This document shows, piece after piece, positions 1 through 6,991 of a stretch of DNA of 9,565 nucleotides. The notes below the pieces were generated by a model. That model did not search any database. It was not told where the DNA came from and was given only the letters and a program-made list of their open reading frames with translations. Origin of the DNA: UBA2336 sp964538575 (GTDB taxonomy: Bacteria > Bacteroidota > Bacteroidia > Cytophagales > Cyclobacteriaceae); contig CAZIGG010000115.1 of NCBI GenBank assembly GCA_964538575.1, positions 1-9,565 of the forward strand, read 5' to 3'. Each line of letters starts with the position of its first letter. The first letter of the stretch is position 1. The translations under genes and the position numbers were made by a program.

Positions 1-3
1 TAT

Positions 4-53
4 AGGAACATCTTTTATACCCTTCCGGGGGTAATCGCTTACAGGGACATCTT
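4..53. repeat. Pair of AGGRACATCTT direct repeats at the window edge
   Basis: AGGAACATCTT (4-14) recurs as AGGGACATCTT (43-53), a 10 of 11 match with a period of 39 bases. Between them is a small hairpin, TACCC (18-22) against GGGTA (29-33) with a six-base loop. The stretch is non-coding. Repeated short motifs at an element end are known for IS21-type transposons, so this could be the outer edge of a mobile element lying left of the window, but no transposase or terminal TG/CA boundary can be seen. A local regulatory or REP-like repeat is equally possible. Confidence 0.35.
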
Positions 54-71
54 AGTTTGGTAATATTGCGG

Positions 72-79
72 TAAATTTG
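72..79 (+). promoter_or_regulatory. Possible Bacteroidota -7 promoter element
   Basis: TAAATTTG matches the Bacteroidota sigma-ABfr -7 consensus TAnnTTTG exactly and lies 66 bases before the ATG of the dioxygenase gene. The nearest TTTG upstream (56-59) is only 12 bases away, shorter than the usual spacing to the -33 element, so the match is incomplete. It would drive the dioxygenase/dehydrogenase pair. Confidence 0.3.
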
Positions 80-145
80 TGGGCTGAAACATGGCCAAAA
101 GCCTGAAATCAGCGTTATATCACCCAAAAACACAGCACAAACCCT

Positions 146-964
146 ATGAAATTGAAGGATTATCCAATTTTTGAATTTACCTCCCCGCTGAAACCCGAGC
201 AAATCAAATTTTTTGAAGATCATGGCTTTCTGCATTTCCGGGGCTTCATCAATCAGGATACGGTTGACCTCTTCAAAAAAGAGATGCGCGCAATCGAAAC
301 AAAGTGGGCAGAACAAAACGTGGAGAAAGTAAACGGAGTACCCATTAAGTGGGGAAAAGACATTGATGGCCGCAGGATTGTACAGCGGTTTGCCTTCAGC
401 TCCCAGCACAGCGATGTGCTGCATGAATTTGTACAAGACCCGCGCTTCACTGCACTTTACCCGTTATTAGGACCTCATGCGAAAAATCCCCGCATGGGCG
501 AGAATGAAAAAGACGGTTTGGTAATTAATCACTACATCAATATCGACAGCAGTAATTTCTCACGGCTGGGCTGGCATACAGATTCTTTGCGCGATGTGTT
601 CTACGGCAAGAGAATTATGCCCATGCTGAATGTGGGCGTTCATTTAACAGATGCCGTGCCCAACAATGGCGGCCTTAAAATTCTGGCAGGCACACATAAG
701 CAGAGTATTTTCGGGTTGTTGTTCAGGAAGCGGTATTTCATGGATCACAATGCCGATAAGAATGAAATGGGACTGATAACCAAAGCCGGGGACTTAACGA
801 TTCACGATGGCCGCCTATGGCACCGCGTGGAGCAATCGTCCATTATTGGCGAACCAAGCCGCAGGCAGGTGATGTATGTTCCCGTAATTTGCGGAGAACC
901 TATGATTAAAGACGAAAACAGCAAAACACAATTCTACCAGCGTTTTCAAAAGATGGCAAAGTAA
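146..964 (+). CDS. Phytanoyl-CoA dioxygenase (PhyH) family protein
   Basis: A 272-residue Fe(II)/2-oxoglutarate-dependent oxygenase of the PhyH family; the substrate cannot be told from the sequence. The N-terminus has the usual PhyH opening (GFLHFRGFI, about residues 27-35). The iron-binding triad is visible: HxD in GWHTD (His144, Asp146) and the distal His226 in the segment DGRLWHRVEQ. Arg239 or Arg240 (PSRRQVMY) is the likely 2-oxoglutarate carboxylate ligand. NNGGLKILAGTH (173-184) is the typical conserved turn between the two halves of the site. There is no signal peptide or membrane segment, so it should be cytoplasmic. The start fits the family length. Its stop codon overlaps the start of the following dehydrogenase (TAATG), so the two are probably made together and may act in one pathway, for example hydroxylation followed by oxidation of a lipid or secondary metabolite; that pairing is inference. 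Confidence 0.88.
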   Translation: MKLKDYPIFEFTSPLKPEQIKFFEDHGFLHFRGFINQDTVDLFKKEMRAIETKWAEQNVEKVNGVPIKWGKDIDGRRIVQRFAFSSQHSDVLHEFVQDPRFTALYPLLGPHAKNPRMGENEKDGLVINHYINIDSSNFSRLGWHTDSLRDVFYGKRIMPMLNVGVHLTDAVPNNGGLKILAGTHKQSIFGLLFRKRYFMDHNADKNEMGLITKAGDLTIHDGRLWHRVEQSSIIGEPSRRQVMYVPVICGEPMIKDENSKTQFYQRFQKMAK

Positions 965-1746
965 TGAAGCAAGCTATTGTAACCGGTGCCAGCAAGGGCT
1001 TGGGTAAAGCCCTTGCACATCAGCTTGCAGAAAAAGGATACGACCTTCTGCTGGTCGCGCGTTCTGAAAAAATATTGAACGAGCTTGCCGATTATATTTC
1101 AGAAAAGTATAATGTTCAGGCGTATAGCCTCGCACTTGATTTAAGCGATGTGCGTTCGAGCAAAGCTATCTATGACTGGTGTTTATCAGAATCATTCAAT
1201 CCTTCGGTACTCATCAACAATGCCGGTTACGCCTGCTGGGGGTTTTTTGATACGCTGTCAATTGAGCAGCAGCAGCAAATGTTACAGGTCAATACCGGTT
1301 CGTTAGTAAATCTTACCCATGCGTTGCTGCCGTTATTGAAACAGCAACCTGCCGCCTATATTATGAATATTGCGAGCACCGCAGCCTACCAGGCCGTACC
1401 AACTATGGCGCTGTATGCAGCCAGCAAGGCTTTCGTAAAATCTTTTTCACGCGGACTGCGCTATGAGTTGCGCAAGACAACTGTTTCGGTAACGTGCTTA
1501 AGTCCGGGTCCGATGGCTACTAACTTTATTCAGCAGGCAGGCATGGAAGCTATGCAGGAAACAGCCAAGAAATTCGAAATGCCTGCTGAGGACGTGGCTA
1601 AAAAAGGGTTAAATGCCATGTTCAATAAGAAATCGGAGAGCATCCCCGGATTGGTCAATTATCTCACGGTCAAGTTTTCAAACATCCTTCCGGATGCACT
1701 GCTGGAAAAAATTGCCGCAAATCTTTATCTGACAAAGCTCAAATAA
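964..1746 (+). CDS. Classical short-chain dehydrogenase/reductase (SDR), DltE/COG0300-like
   Basis: A 260-residue NAD(P)-dependent oxidoreductase with a complete set of classical SDR motifs: the cofactor-binding TGxxxGxG as TGASKGLG (7-14), NNAG (85-88), and the catalytic residues Asn110, Ser138, Tyr151 and Lys155 (YAASK). Arg33 after the second strand (LLLVARS) points to NADPH rather than NADH. PGPMATNF (about 181-188) is the usual PG motif after the sixth strand. It resembles the broad group often annotated as DltE or YqjQ-like; the substrate is not predictable. The ATG overlaps the stop of the dioxygenase by one base, indicating translational coupling. The gene ends five bases before the stop of the convergent OmpA-type gene, and I see no good intrinsic terminator between them. 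Confidence 0.9.
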   Translation: MKQAIVTGASKGLGKALAHQLAEKGYDLLLVARSEKILNELADYISEKYNVQAYSLALDLSDVRSSKAIYDWCLSESFNPSVLINNAGYACWGFFDTLSIEQQQQMLQVNTGSLVNLTHALLPLLKQQPAAYIMNIASTAAYQAVPTMALYAASKAFVKSFSRGLRYELRKTTVSVTCLSPGPMATNFIQQAGMEAMQETAKKFEMPAEDVAKKGLNAMFNKKSESIPGLVNYLTVKFSNILPDALLEKIAANLYLTKLK

Positions 1747-1751
1747 AAGCT

Positions 1752-2978
1752 TCAGTTCTTGAGGATTTCAACCTCCACACGTACGTTTTTCTTTGCATTT
1801 ACGCTGTGCTTATCGAAGATGGGTTTTTTACCGCCCCAGGCTTTTATTTCAACCCGGTCGGCTGAGATGCCATTCGTTACTAAGTACTCTTTGATAACGC
1901 CTGCGCGCTGACCGGAGAGTTCTTTTGCCGAACCCTGCCCCTGCACGGTACCCTCCATGTCGAAAAAGTTTTTATTCGGACCGAGGGCCAGGATTTTCCC
2001 GCTGCCATTGCCGTTGGAATGTCCGTGCAGCTTGATTCTGAGATTTGGATTCTCCTCCATCATCTGCACCAGGCTGTTCAATTCGTATTTCGATTCCGGC
2101 AGCATGATTACCGCATCGTTATAAAAATAAACATGATACAGCGTTTGAATATCACCCCGGTGATAGCGGATGAGATCGAACGTGATCACAAGCGCTGAAT
2201 CCCCTACACTGATGAAATCCTGTGTTGCATCATCCGGGGATAACGGGTATTTTATTTCATGCTGTACTTTCCGGTATCCGAAAATGTCTGCAACCAGCGT
2301 AAGCTGACCGGTTTTACTTTTCGGATCAGGCAAAACAACAACGCGGTTAGCTTTTACTTTTTCAATAAGTCGTGCGCGGTCGGTATCAATCAATTCAACT
2401 TCACCGGAAACCTGTTCGTTTTTGGTAGCATAGTTCAGGTTTAAATAAGCCCGGACACCCGGAGATTCATCCTTAGGCGTTTCACGTTCAGCCGGGGCGG
2501 CAGGTTCCTGAACTGCGGGAACTGGCTCAGGTGTTTTTTCAGGGGTAGCCTGAACTACAGGCGCAGCAATAACCGCTGGCGGAACTGCATTTTTTTCTTC
2601 CACTGCCGGAGGAACTGCTGGTTTATCTGTTTCTGCTTTTGCGACTTCTGCCGGAGGCTGATCACCTTGCACAACACGCACCCAGGCATCGGGGAACTCG
2701 CCTTTTTTGCGTTCGCCTTTCATCGCGGCTAACGATTCGTTGCGGTCGTTATCATAATGAACATATACCAGGTATAGCTTCCCGGATTTACTTAATCCAT
2801 AATGCGCATCATGTCCTTTAGCTTTTAATTCATCGGTATACTTACTGGCGTATGCTTCGCGTGTATCCTTATACGCAGCAACTACAACATAATATCCGGA
2901 TGATAAGGGTGCCTGCGCAACGCCTGCCTGAGCAAGTAACAGCAGCGCCAGCAATACGAGCAATCGGGTGGGGGTCAT
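1752..2978 (-). CDS. Secreted SPOR and OmpA domain envelope protein
   Basis: A 408-residue protein with a signal peptide (hydrophobic core 6-19, likely cleavage after Ala23 in GVAQA); no lipobox Cys is seen, so it should be periplasmic or outer-membrane associated. Residues about 28-104 look like a SPOR domain, which in other proteins binds denuded peptidoglycan glycan strands. A Pro/Ala/Glu-rich linker (about 108-172, including a repeated AVPPAV) follows, then a beta-rich region (about 174-245) I do not recognise. The OmpA-C domain runs from about 283 to 406. Its binding loop reads GHSN (319-322) where most members have GHTD, so the Asp that contacts diaminopimelate is Asn here, and some 25 extra residues separate this loop from the SGQRA helix holding Arg358. 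It may be a cell-wall-linked structural protein; a type IX secretion-associated role such as that of PorE is possible but unproven. It is the last gene of the minus-strand series, 67 bases after the glycosyltransferase. Confidence 0.82.
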   Translation of the reverse strand: MTPTRLLVLLALLLLAQAGVAQAPLSSGYYVVVAAYKDTREAYASKYTDELKAKGHDAHYGLSKSGKLYLVYVHYDNDRNESLAAMKGERKKGEFPDAWVRVVQGDQPPAEVAKAETDKPAVPPAVEEKNAVPPAVIAAPVVQATPEKTPEPVPAVQEPAAPAERETPKDESPGVRAYLNLNYATKNEQVSGEVELIDTDRARLIEKVKANRVVVLPDPKSKTGQLTLVADIFGYRKVQHEIKYPLSPDDATQDFISVGDSALVITFDLIRYHRGDIQTLYHVYFYNDAVIMLPESKYELNSLVQMMEENPNLRIKLHGHSNGNGSGKILALGPNKNFFDMEGTVQGQGSAKELSGQRAGVIKEYLVTNGISADRVEIKAWGGKKPIFDKHSVNAKKNVRVEVEILKN

Positions 2979-3045
2979 ACTACTATCGGATTAAGAAAGT
3001 AATATCGGTTAAATACCTAAGATTTTCAATTTTTGACAGGAGCGC

Positions 3046-4011
3046 CTATTTGCCAGGCTTGAAAACTTGCCTTAAAAAGCCGGAACCGTAGCCGGTAAGC
3101 TGTACGAATGCCGAAGGGATACTCAGGAAAGCAACCCGTAAGCTTTTGTTCACACGCCACGAATCCATGAAAATGGCGACAAAATACATCGCATAAATAA
3201 TCAAAACCATTAACGCGACCGGCTTACTGACGAGCCATAAAAATAAAGGTGTGAATAACCCGATCAGGAAAACAGCCGGGAACCAATGTGTAATTTTTAT
3301 TTCCCCCGGATGCTCGCGGCCAACCCGAACCCTGCCTTTTCCAAACGATGAAACCTGGTTATAAAACTGCTTCAGGGTTGTTCTGCGTTTATGGTATACA
3401 AACGCTTCTGCCAACAGCACAACATTGAATCCAAGCTTGCGCATGCGAATGCTCAGTTCAATATCTTCCGCAAGCCGGTTGAACTTAAAGCCATTCGTCT
3501 TCTCAAAAACTTTTCGGGAAATACCCATGTTAAAGCTGCGCGGCTGAAATGAACCCACACCTTTTTTGCTTCCGCGGATACCGCCTGTTGTTAATACGGA
3601 GGACATGCTATACGCCATCGCCCGCTGCAGCCATGTGAAATTTTCATGAGCACGGTCCGGCCCGCCCCACGCATCGAATGAATGGCGGTTCAAGGCTTCT
3701 TCTACAACTTGAAAATATTCAGCAGGGATAATGCAGTCTGAATCAAACACGACCAGGTAATCGCCTTTGGCCATCGCGTACCCGACATTGCGGCTTGGGC
3801 CGGGGCCGGAATTTTGCTTAACAATATATTCGAGCTGAAGCCTGTCGCGAAATGAGTCTACAACATCGCGACACGGATTGGTTGAACCGTCTTCAACAAT
3901 AATCACCTCAAAATTCCGAAACTGTTGCAGGGTAAGACTTTGCAGCAGCTCCTTTACTTCGTCAGGACGATTGTAAACGGGAACTATGACAGAATATTTC
4001 GGGCGCTGCAT
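3046..4011 (-). CDS. Membrane-associated family 2 glycosyltransferase
   Basis: A 321-residue GT-A fold enzyme expected to move a sugar from a nucleotide-sugar donor at the cytoplasmic face. The motifs are in order: VSIVPVYN-like first strand (residues 7-14, SVIVPVYN), VEDGST (39-44) for the nucleotide, the metal-binding DSD (Asp90, Asp92), GGPDRA (116-121), and AEDIELSIRMRKLG (181-194), whose Glu/Asp pair is the probable catalytic base. YHKRRTTLKQF (206-216) stands where processive or lipid-linked members have an (Q/R)xxRW-type motif. The C-terminus has two hydrophobic segments (about 244-261 and 263-282) and a third weaker one near 293-310, so it is anchored in the inner membrane. Only 40 bases separate it from the upstream polyprenyl-phosphate glycosyltransferase, which suggests co-transcription. 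Acceptor and donor are unknown; a role in cell-surface polysaccharide or glycolipid is inferred. Confidence 0.87.
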   Translation of the reverse strand: MQRPKYSVIVPVYNRPDEVKELLQSLTLQQFRNFEVIIVEDGSTNPCRDVVDSFRDRLQLEYIVKQNSGPGPSRNVGYAMAKGDYLVVFDSDCIIPAEYFQVVEEALNRHSFDAWGGPDRAHENFTWLQRAMAYSMSSVLTTGGIRGSKKGVGSFQPRSFNMGISRKVFEKTNGFKFNRLAEDIELSIRMRKLGFNVVLLAEAFVYHKRRTTLKQFYNQVSSFGKGRVRVGREHPGEIKITHWFPAVFLIGLFTPLFLWLVSKPVALMVLIIYAMYFVAIFMDSWRVNKSLRVAFLSIPSAFVQLTGYGSGFLRQVFKPGK

Positions 4012-4051
4012 TCAGCAAAAGTACTCAGATTTCGGATTTATGCGTGATGCC

Positions 4052-5010
4052 TCAGCGCTTAAGCGCTGCTTCCTCACGCTCTTCCATCCCCACGCTGCTG
4101 ATCACTAAGTAATCGCGTGAAGTAAGCGATTGCATCGCAATCATTTCAGCTAAAAACCCGGTAACAAAAAGCTGCACGCCAATGATGATGGCGACAAGGG
4201 CAATGTAGAACAACGGCTGTTCTGTGATGCCGCGTTTTAATGGAATTTTAGAAATGTAATAAGAGTCGAGCTTGGCCCAGAAAATTGACAGGGTTATGAT
4301 AAATCCGACCAGGAATGAAACCGTACCCAGTAACCCGAAAAAGTGCATCGGCTTTTGACGGAACTTACTTACAAACGTGATCGATAATAAATCGAGGAAG
4401 CCATTCATAAACCGCTCCCATCCAAATTTGGTGGAGCCGTATTTACGCGCACGGTGTTCAACAACCTTCTCTCCGATCTTCTTAAAGCCCGCCCACCTGG
4501 CAATCACGGGGATGTAGCGGTGCATTTCACCGTATACGGTGATGTTCTTGATAACCTTTTTATCATAAGCCTTAAGTCCGCAATTGAAATCGTGGAGCTT
4601 AATGCCCGAAATGATGCTGGTAACTTTGTTAAAAAATTTTGACGGAATGGTTTTCGAAAGCGGGTCGTTGCGTTTTTTCTTCCAGCCCGAGACAAGATGG
4701 TAGCCATCCTCCTTGATCATTTTATAGAGGTCAGGCACTTCATCGGGGCTGTCTTGCAGGTCCGCATCCATGGTAATAATCACATCGCCTGCCGCAGCCC
4801 GAAAACCGGTTTGAAGCGCAGCTGATTTTCCATAGTTCCGGTTAAACCGGATGCCTTTGATGTGACTGTCTTCACGGGATATTTTTTCGATGACCTCCCA
4901 GGTATCATCCGTGCTGCCATCGTCAATAAAAATTACTTCATACGAAAAGCCGTGCGGGGTTAACGCACGGCTTATCCACTGGCAAAGCTCGGGAAGAGAT
5001 TCTTCCTCGT
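4052..5010 (-). CDS. Polyprenyl-phosphate glycosyltransferase, GT2 (DPM1/ArnC/GtrB-like), 5' end in gap
   Basis: 318 residues are visible and the N-terminus is lost in the N run. The first full codons read EEESLPEL and the broken codon before them is nAC, which fits the Asn of the usual VVIPxYNEEESL start, so only about 10-14 residues are missing. Visible motifs (counted from the first Glu): DDGST (29-33), NRNYGKSAALQTGF (56-69), the metal-binding DAD (81-83) followed by LQDSPDEVP, FNCGLKAYDK (141-150), and EHRARKYGSTKF (184-195), all typical of enzymes that transfer a sugar from a nucleotide donor to undecaprenyl or dolichyl phosphate. Two C-terminal membrane helices (about 223-243 and 265-290) match the GtrB/ArnC arrangement. 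The product lipid-linked sugar could feed envelope glycan or lipid A modification. The apparent in-frame joining to the DUF4199 protein across the gap is an artefact of the 100 N. Confidence 0.88.
4053..4068. repeat. 16-bp perfect palindrome at a stop codon
   Basis: CAGCGCTTAAGCGCTG equals its own reverse complement. It encodes the last residues (Ala-Ala-Leu-Lys-Arg) of the polyprenyl-phosphate glycosyltransferase and includes two bases of its TGA stop. No T-run follows on either strand, so it is not an ordinary terminator; it could be a dyad binding site or simply chance in coding DNA. Confidence 0.5.
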
Positions 5011-5110
5011 NNNNNNNNNNNNNNNNNNNNNNNNNNNNNNNNNNNNNNNNNNNNNNNNNNNNNNNNNNNNNNNNNNNNNNNNNNNNNNNNNNNNNNNNNN
5101 NNNNNNNNNN
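5011..5110. other. Assembly gap (100 N)
   Basis: Exactly 100 unknown bases, the conventional placeholder length, so the true size is not known. It covers the end of the DUF4199 gene and the first dozen or so codons of the polyprenyl-phosphate glycosyltransferase. Confidence 0.97.
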
Positions 5111-5632
5111 TTTAGGTTGTTTTCTTAAAATTACTGATAAAATAATACTTAAAAACAGTCCAAACACCAGGCTTTGACCAAAGTGCTTGCCGGCTATTTC
5201 TTTACCATTTGTCGATGGAAGCTGCGCTAAATTACGGTCGAAAACTTCTTTTCCGATGCGGTCAATATCCTCTTTGGAGTAATTTTTAAGGGTTTCCATT
5301 CCCTGTTTAATATAGTCGCCAACAAAATCCGGTTCCCATACGCTGAAAATCCAAACACCTGCCGCGGCCACGGTTGCCATTACCATTACTAACATAAAGC
5401 TTCCCAGCATGCCCTGAAAAAAATGCAAAACACCGTCCTGATAACTGTCTCTGAATTCCTTCAGCGTAAAAAAAATAAAAATTCCAAAGAGTATAAGCCT
5501 GAAATCAACAAAGGGGAGTATCAGCATTGGGTGCGGCCCGGTGTAATACATGGCGATCAACAGGATGACAGAAAGAATTCCCCCGATGAATCCGTTACGT
5601 AAGCTGATACCAACTAAAGGTGATTTTTTCAT
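5111..5632 (-). CDS. DUF4199 domain membrane protein, 3' end in gap
   Basis: 174 residues are visible. The protein is very hydrophobic with four likely membrane helices, about 14-31, 36-56, 70-96 and 150-168, and a more polar, charged stretch between the third and fourth (about 100-148) that would lie outside the bilayer. Size, helix layout and the YxDGxLxFxQG-like segment (YQDGVLHFFQG, 64-74) match the DUF4199 family, which is found mainly in Bacteroidota and has no known function. The last visible residues, VILRKQPK, look like a cytoplasmic C-terminal tail, so little is probably missing. The ATG overlaps the stop of the dihydroorotase-like gene by one base (TAATG), showing tight coupling with it. 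The apparent continuation into the glycosyltransferase is only an open frame through N. Confidence 0.8.
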
Positions 5633-6891
5633 TACAGGTCAAGCCACTGCTTATCGTTGTTAAACACGGCTACCGTTTTGCCGGTGAGCGCCTGCTTAAA
5701 CCAGGGCGAGTTTTTTGATTTTGAAAAATTTGTTTTTTCATCGAGCGTCCATGCGCGGTTGGGATCAAGCAGCGTAAGGTTGGCTTTTGCTTCTACGTCA
5801 ATTACCGGCTGCTCCAGGCCAAGCACGGCACGCGGGCCGCTGGTAACTTTTTCGATGAGCATGTCCCACTTCACTTCTTTGGAAAGTGACACGAGGTTCG
5901 CTGCGAATGTTTGCAGATTGATAATTCCTGCATCCGCATGATCGAACTCAATGCTTTTACTTTCATCATCCTGCGGGGTGTGGCCGGAGCAGATCACATC
6001 AATTGTTCCGTCTTTTAATCCTTTGATCAGTGAATCGTTATCGCTCTTCGTGCGCAGTGGCGGATTCGTTTTATAATTCGTATCAAAGCCCGAAAGCATG
6101 CTGTCGTCAAGCAATGCCTGGTAGGCAGTGATGTCACAACTAACATTCATTTTCTTTTTGGCTGCGCGAACAAGACCTATCGATTTCGAAGTTGAAAGTC
6201 TGGAAAGATGCAATCTTCCGCCTGCATAAGTCAACAGCTTGATATTTCGGCTGATCGCAATTTCTTCGGCAATGCCGGGCATGCCTTTCAATCCGAGTAA
6301 TGCGCTGTTTAATCCTTCGTGCATCTGCCCGAACATGTTCAGCCAGATATCTTCCGGATGATCGATCAATACCCCGTTAAACTTCTGTAAATATTGAAGT
6401 GACTTCAGGAAAATATCGGTGTGCCAGATAGGCTTGAGTCCATCGGTAAAGCCAACCGCTCCCGCTTCGTGCAGGTCGATCATTTCGGTGAGTTCTTCAC
6501 CTTTATTGTTTTTGGTTACCGATGCCAGCGGATGAATCTGTACTAACCGATTGTTATTATTGCGGGTAAGGTACCGAACATCGTTCTTGGTTTGAATGCT
6601 GGGCGATGTATTGGGCAGTACGGCTATTTCGGTAAACCCTCCCGCGGCAGCGGCTTTGCTTACCGATTCAATATCTTCCTTGTGTTCAAGGCCCGGGTCA
6701 CCGATGTGCGTTCCGAGGTCGAACCAGCCGGTGGAGAGGATCATGCCTTCCGCCTTAATGATCTTGTCGGCCTGGAAGTTTTTATCACCGATTTCGGCTA
6801 TCCGGCCATTCTGAACGAGGATGTTTTTTTCTTTTTTATGGAACGGAGAGTTACTGTCGAGGATTTTGGCGGCCTGGATGAGTATTTTCAT
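5632..6891 (-). CDS. Dihydroorotase-like protein (PyrC'/PyrX type), probably non-catalytic
   Basis: A complete 419-residue amidohydrolase-fold protein of the long (class I, about 420-residue) dihydroorotase type. Active enzymes cyclise carbamoyl aspartate to dihydroorotate in pyrimidine synthesis. The overall family pattern is clear: GRIAEIG (29-35), HKEDIESVSKAAAAGGFT (70-87), PNTSP (93-97), DHPED (177-181), NPPLRTKSD (276-284), SGPRAVLGL (351-359). The active site is degraded, however: the metal motif DxHxHLR is DLGTHIG (Gly60 for the first His, Gly64 for Arg); FSDDG is FTDGL, losing the second Asp; the metal His before the ST of HVST is Arg231 in LHLSRLST; and the catalytic DHAPH is GHTPQ (Gly303, Gln307). 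His62 and His178 remain. Non-catalytic DHOases of this kind are known as structural partners of aspartate transcarbamoylase (PyrC' of Pseudomonas), which is a likely role. The start ATG lies exactly at the gap edge and aligns with normal family starts. Confidence 0.87.
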   Translation of the reverse strand: MKILIQAAKILDSNSPFHKKEKNILVQNGRIAEIGDKNFQADKIIKAEGMILSTGWFDLGTHIGDPGLEHKEDIESVSKAAAAGGFTEIAVLPNTSPSIQTKNDVRYLTRNNNNRLVQIHPLASVTKNNKGEELTEMIDLHEAGAVGFTDGLKPIWHTDIFLKSLQYLQKFNGVLIDHPEDIWLNMFGQMHEGLNSALLGLKGMPGIAEEIAISRNIKLLTYAGGRLHLSRLSTSKSIGLVRAAKKKMNVSCDITAYQALLDDSMLSGFDTNYKTNPPLRTKSDNDSLIKGLKDGTIDVICSGHTPQDDESKSIEFDHADAGIINLQTFAANLVSLSKEVKWDMLIEKVTSGPRAVLGLEQPVIDVEAKANLTLLDPNRAWTLDEKTNFSKSKNSPWFKQALTGKTVAVFNNDKQWLDL

Positions 6892-6991
6892 NNNNNNNNN
6901 NNNNNNNNNNNNNNNNNNNNNNNNNNNNNNNNNNNNNNNNNNNNNNNNNNNNNNNNNNNNNNNNNNNNNNNNNNNNNNNNNNNNNNNNNNN
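6892..6991. other. Assembly gap (100 N)
   Basis: Exactly 100 unknown bases, a placeholder length. It begins directly before the ATG of the dihydroorotase-like gene and cuts the C-terminal membrane helix of the BatA/vWA protein, of which perhaps ten residues are missing. The real distance may therefore be well below 100 bases. Confidence 0.97.

Noticed and set aside
1730..1775. Bidirectional terminator between the convergent SDR and OmpA-type genes
   Set aside because: Only five-base stems (AAGCT/AGCTT or CTCAA/TTGAG) can form and neither is followed by a T-run.
2440..2650. Low-complexity Pro/Ala region of the OmpA-type gene as a DNA repeat
   Set aside because: It is a normal Pro/Ala/Glu linker between domains; the nucleotide repeats are short and irregular.
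2984..3008. Repeated TATCGG (2984-2989 and 3003-3008) upstream of the OmpA-type gene as an operator
   Set aside because: Six bases twice in a short A/T-rich spacer is weak evidence, and no promoter could be placed beside it.
4052..5632. Fusion of a DUF4199 membrane protein to a glycosyltransferase
   Set aside because: The link is 100 N only; both sides look like complete families with their own ends, and the broken codons fit separate genes.
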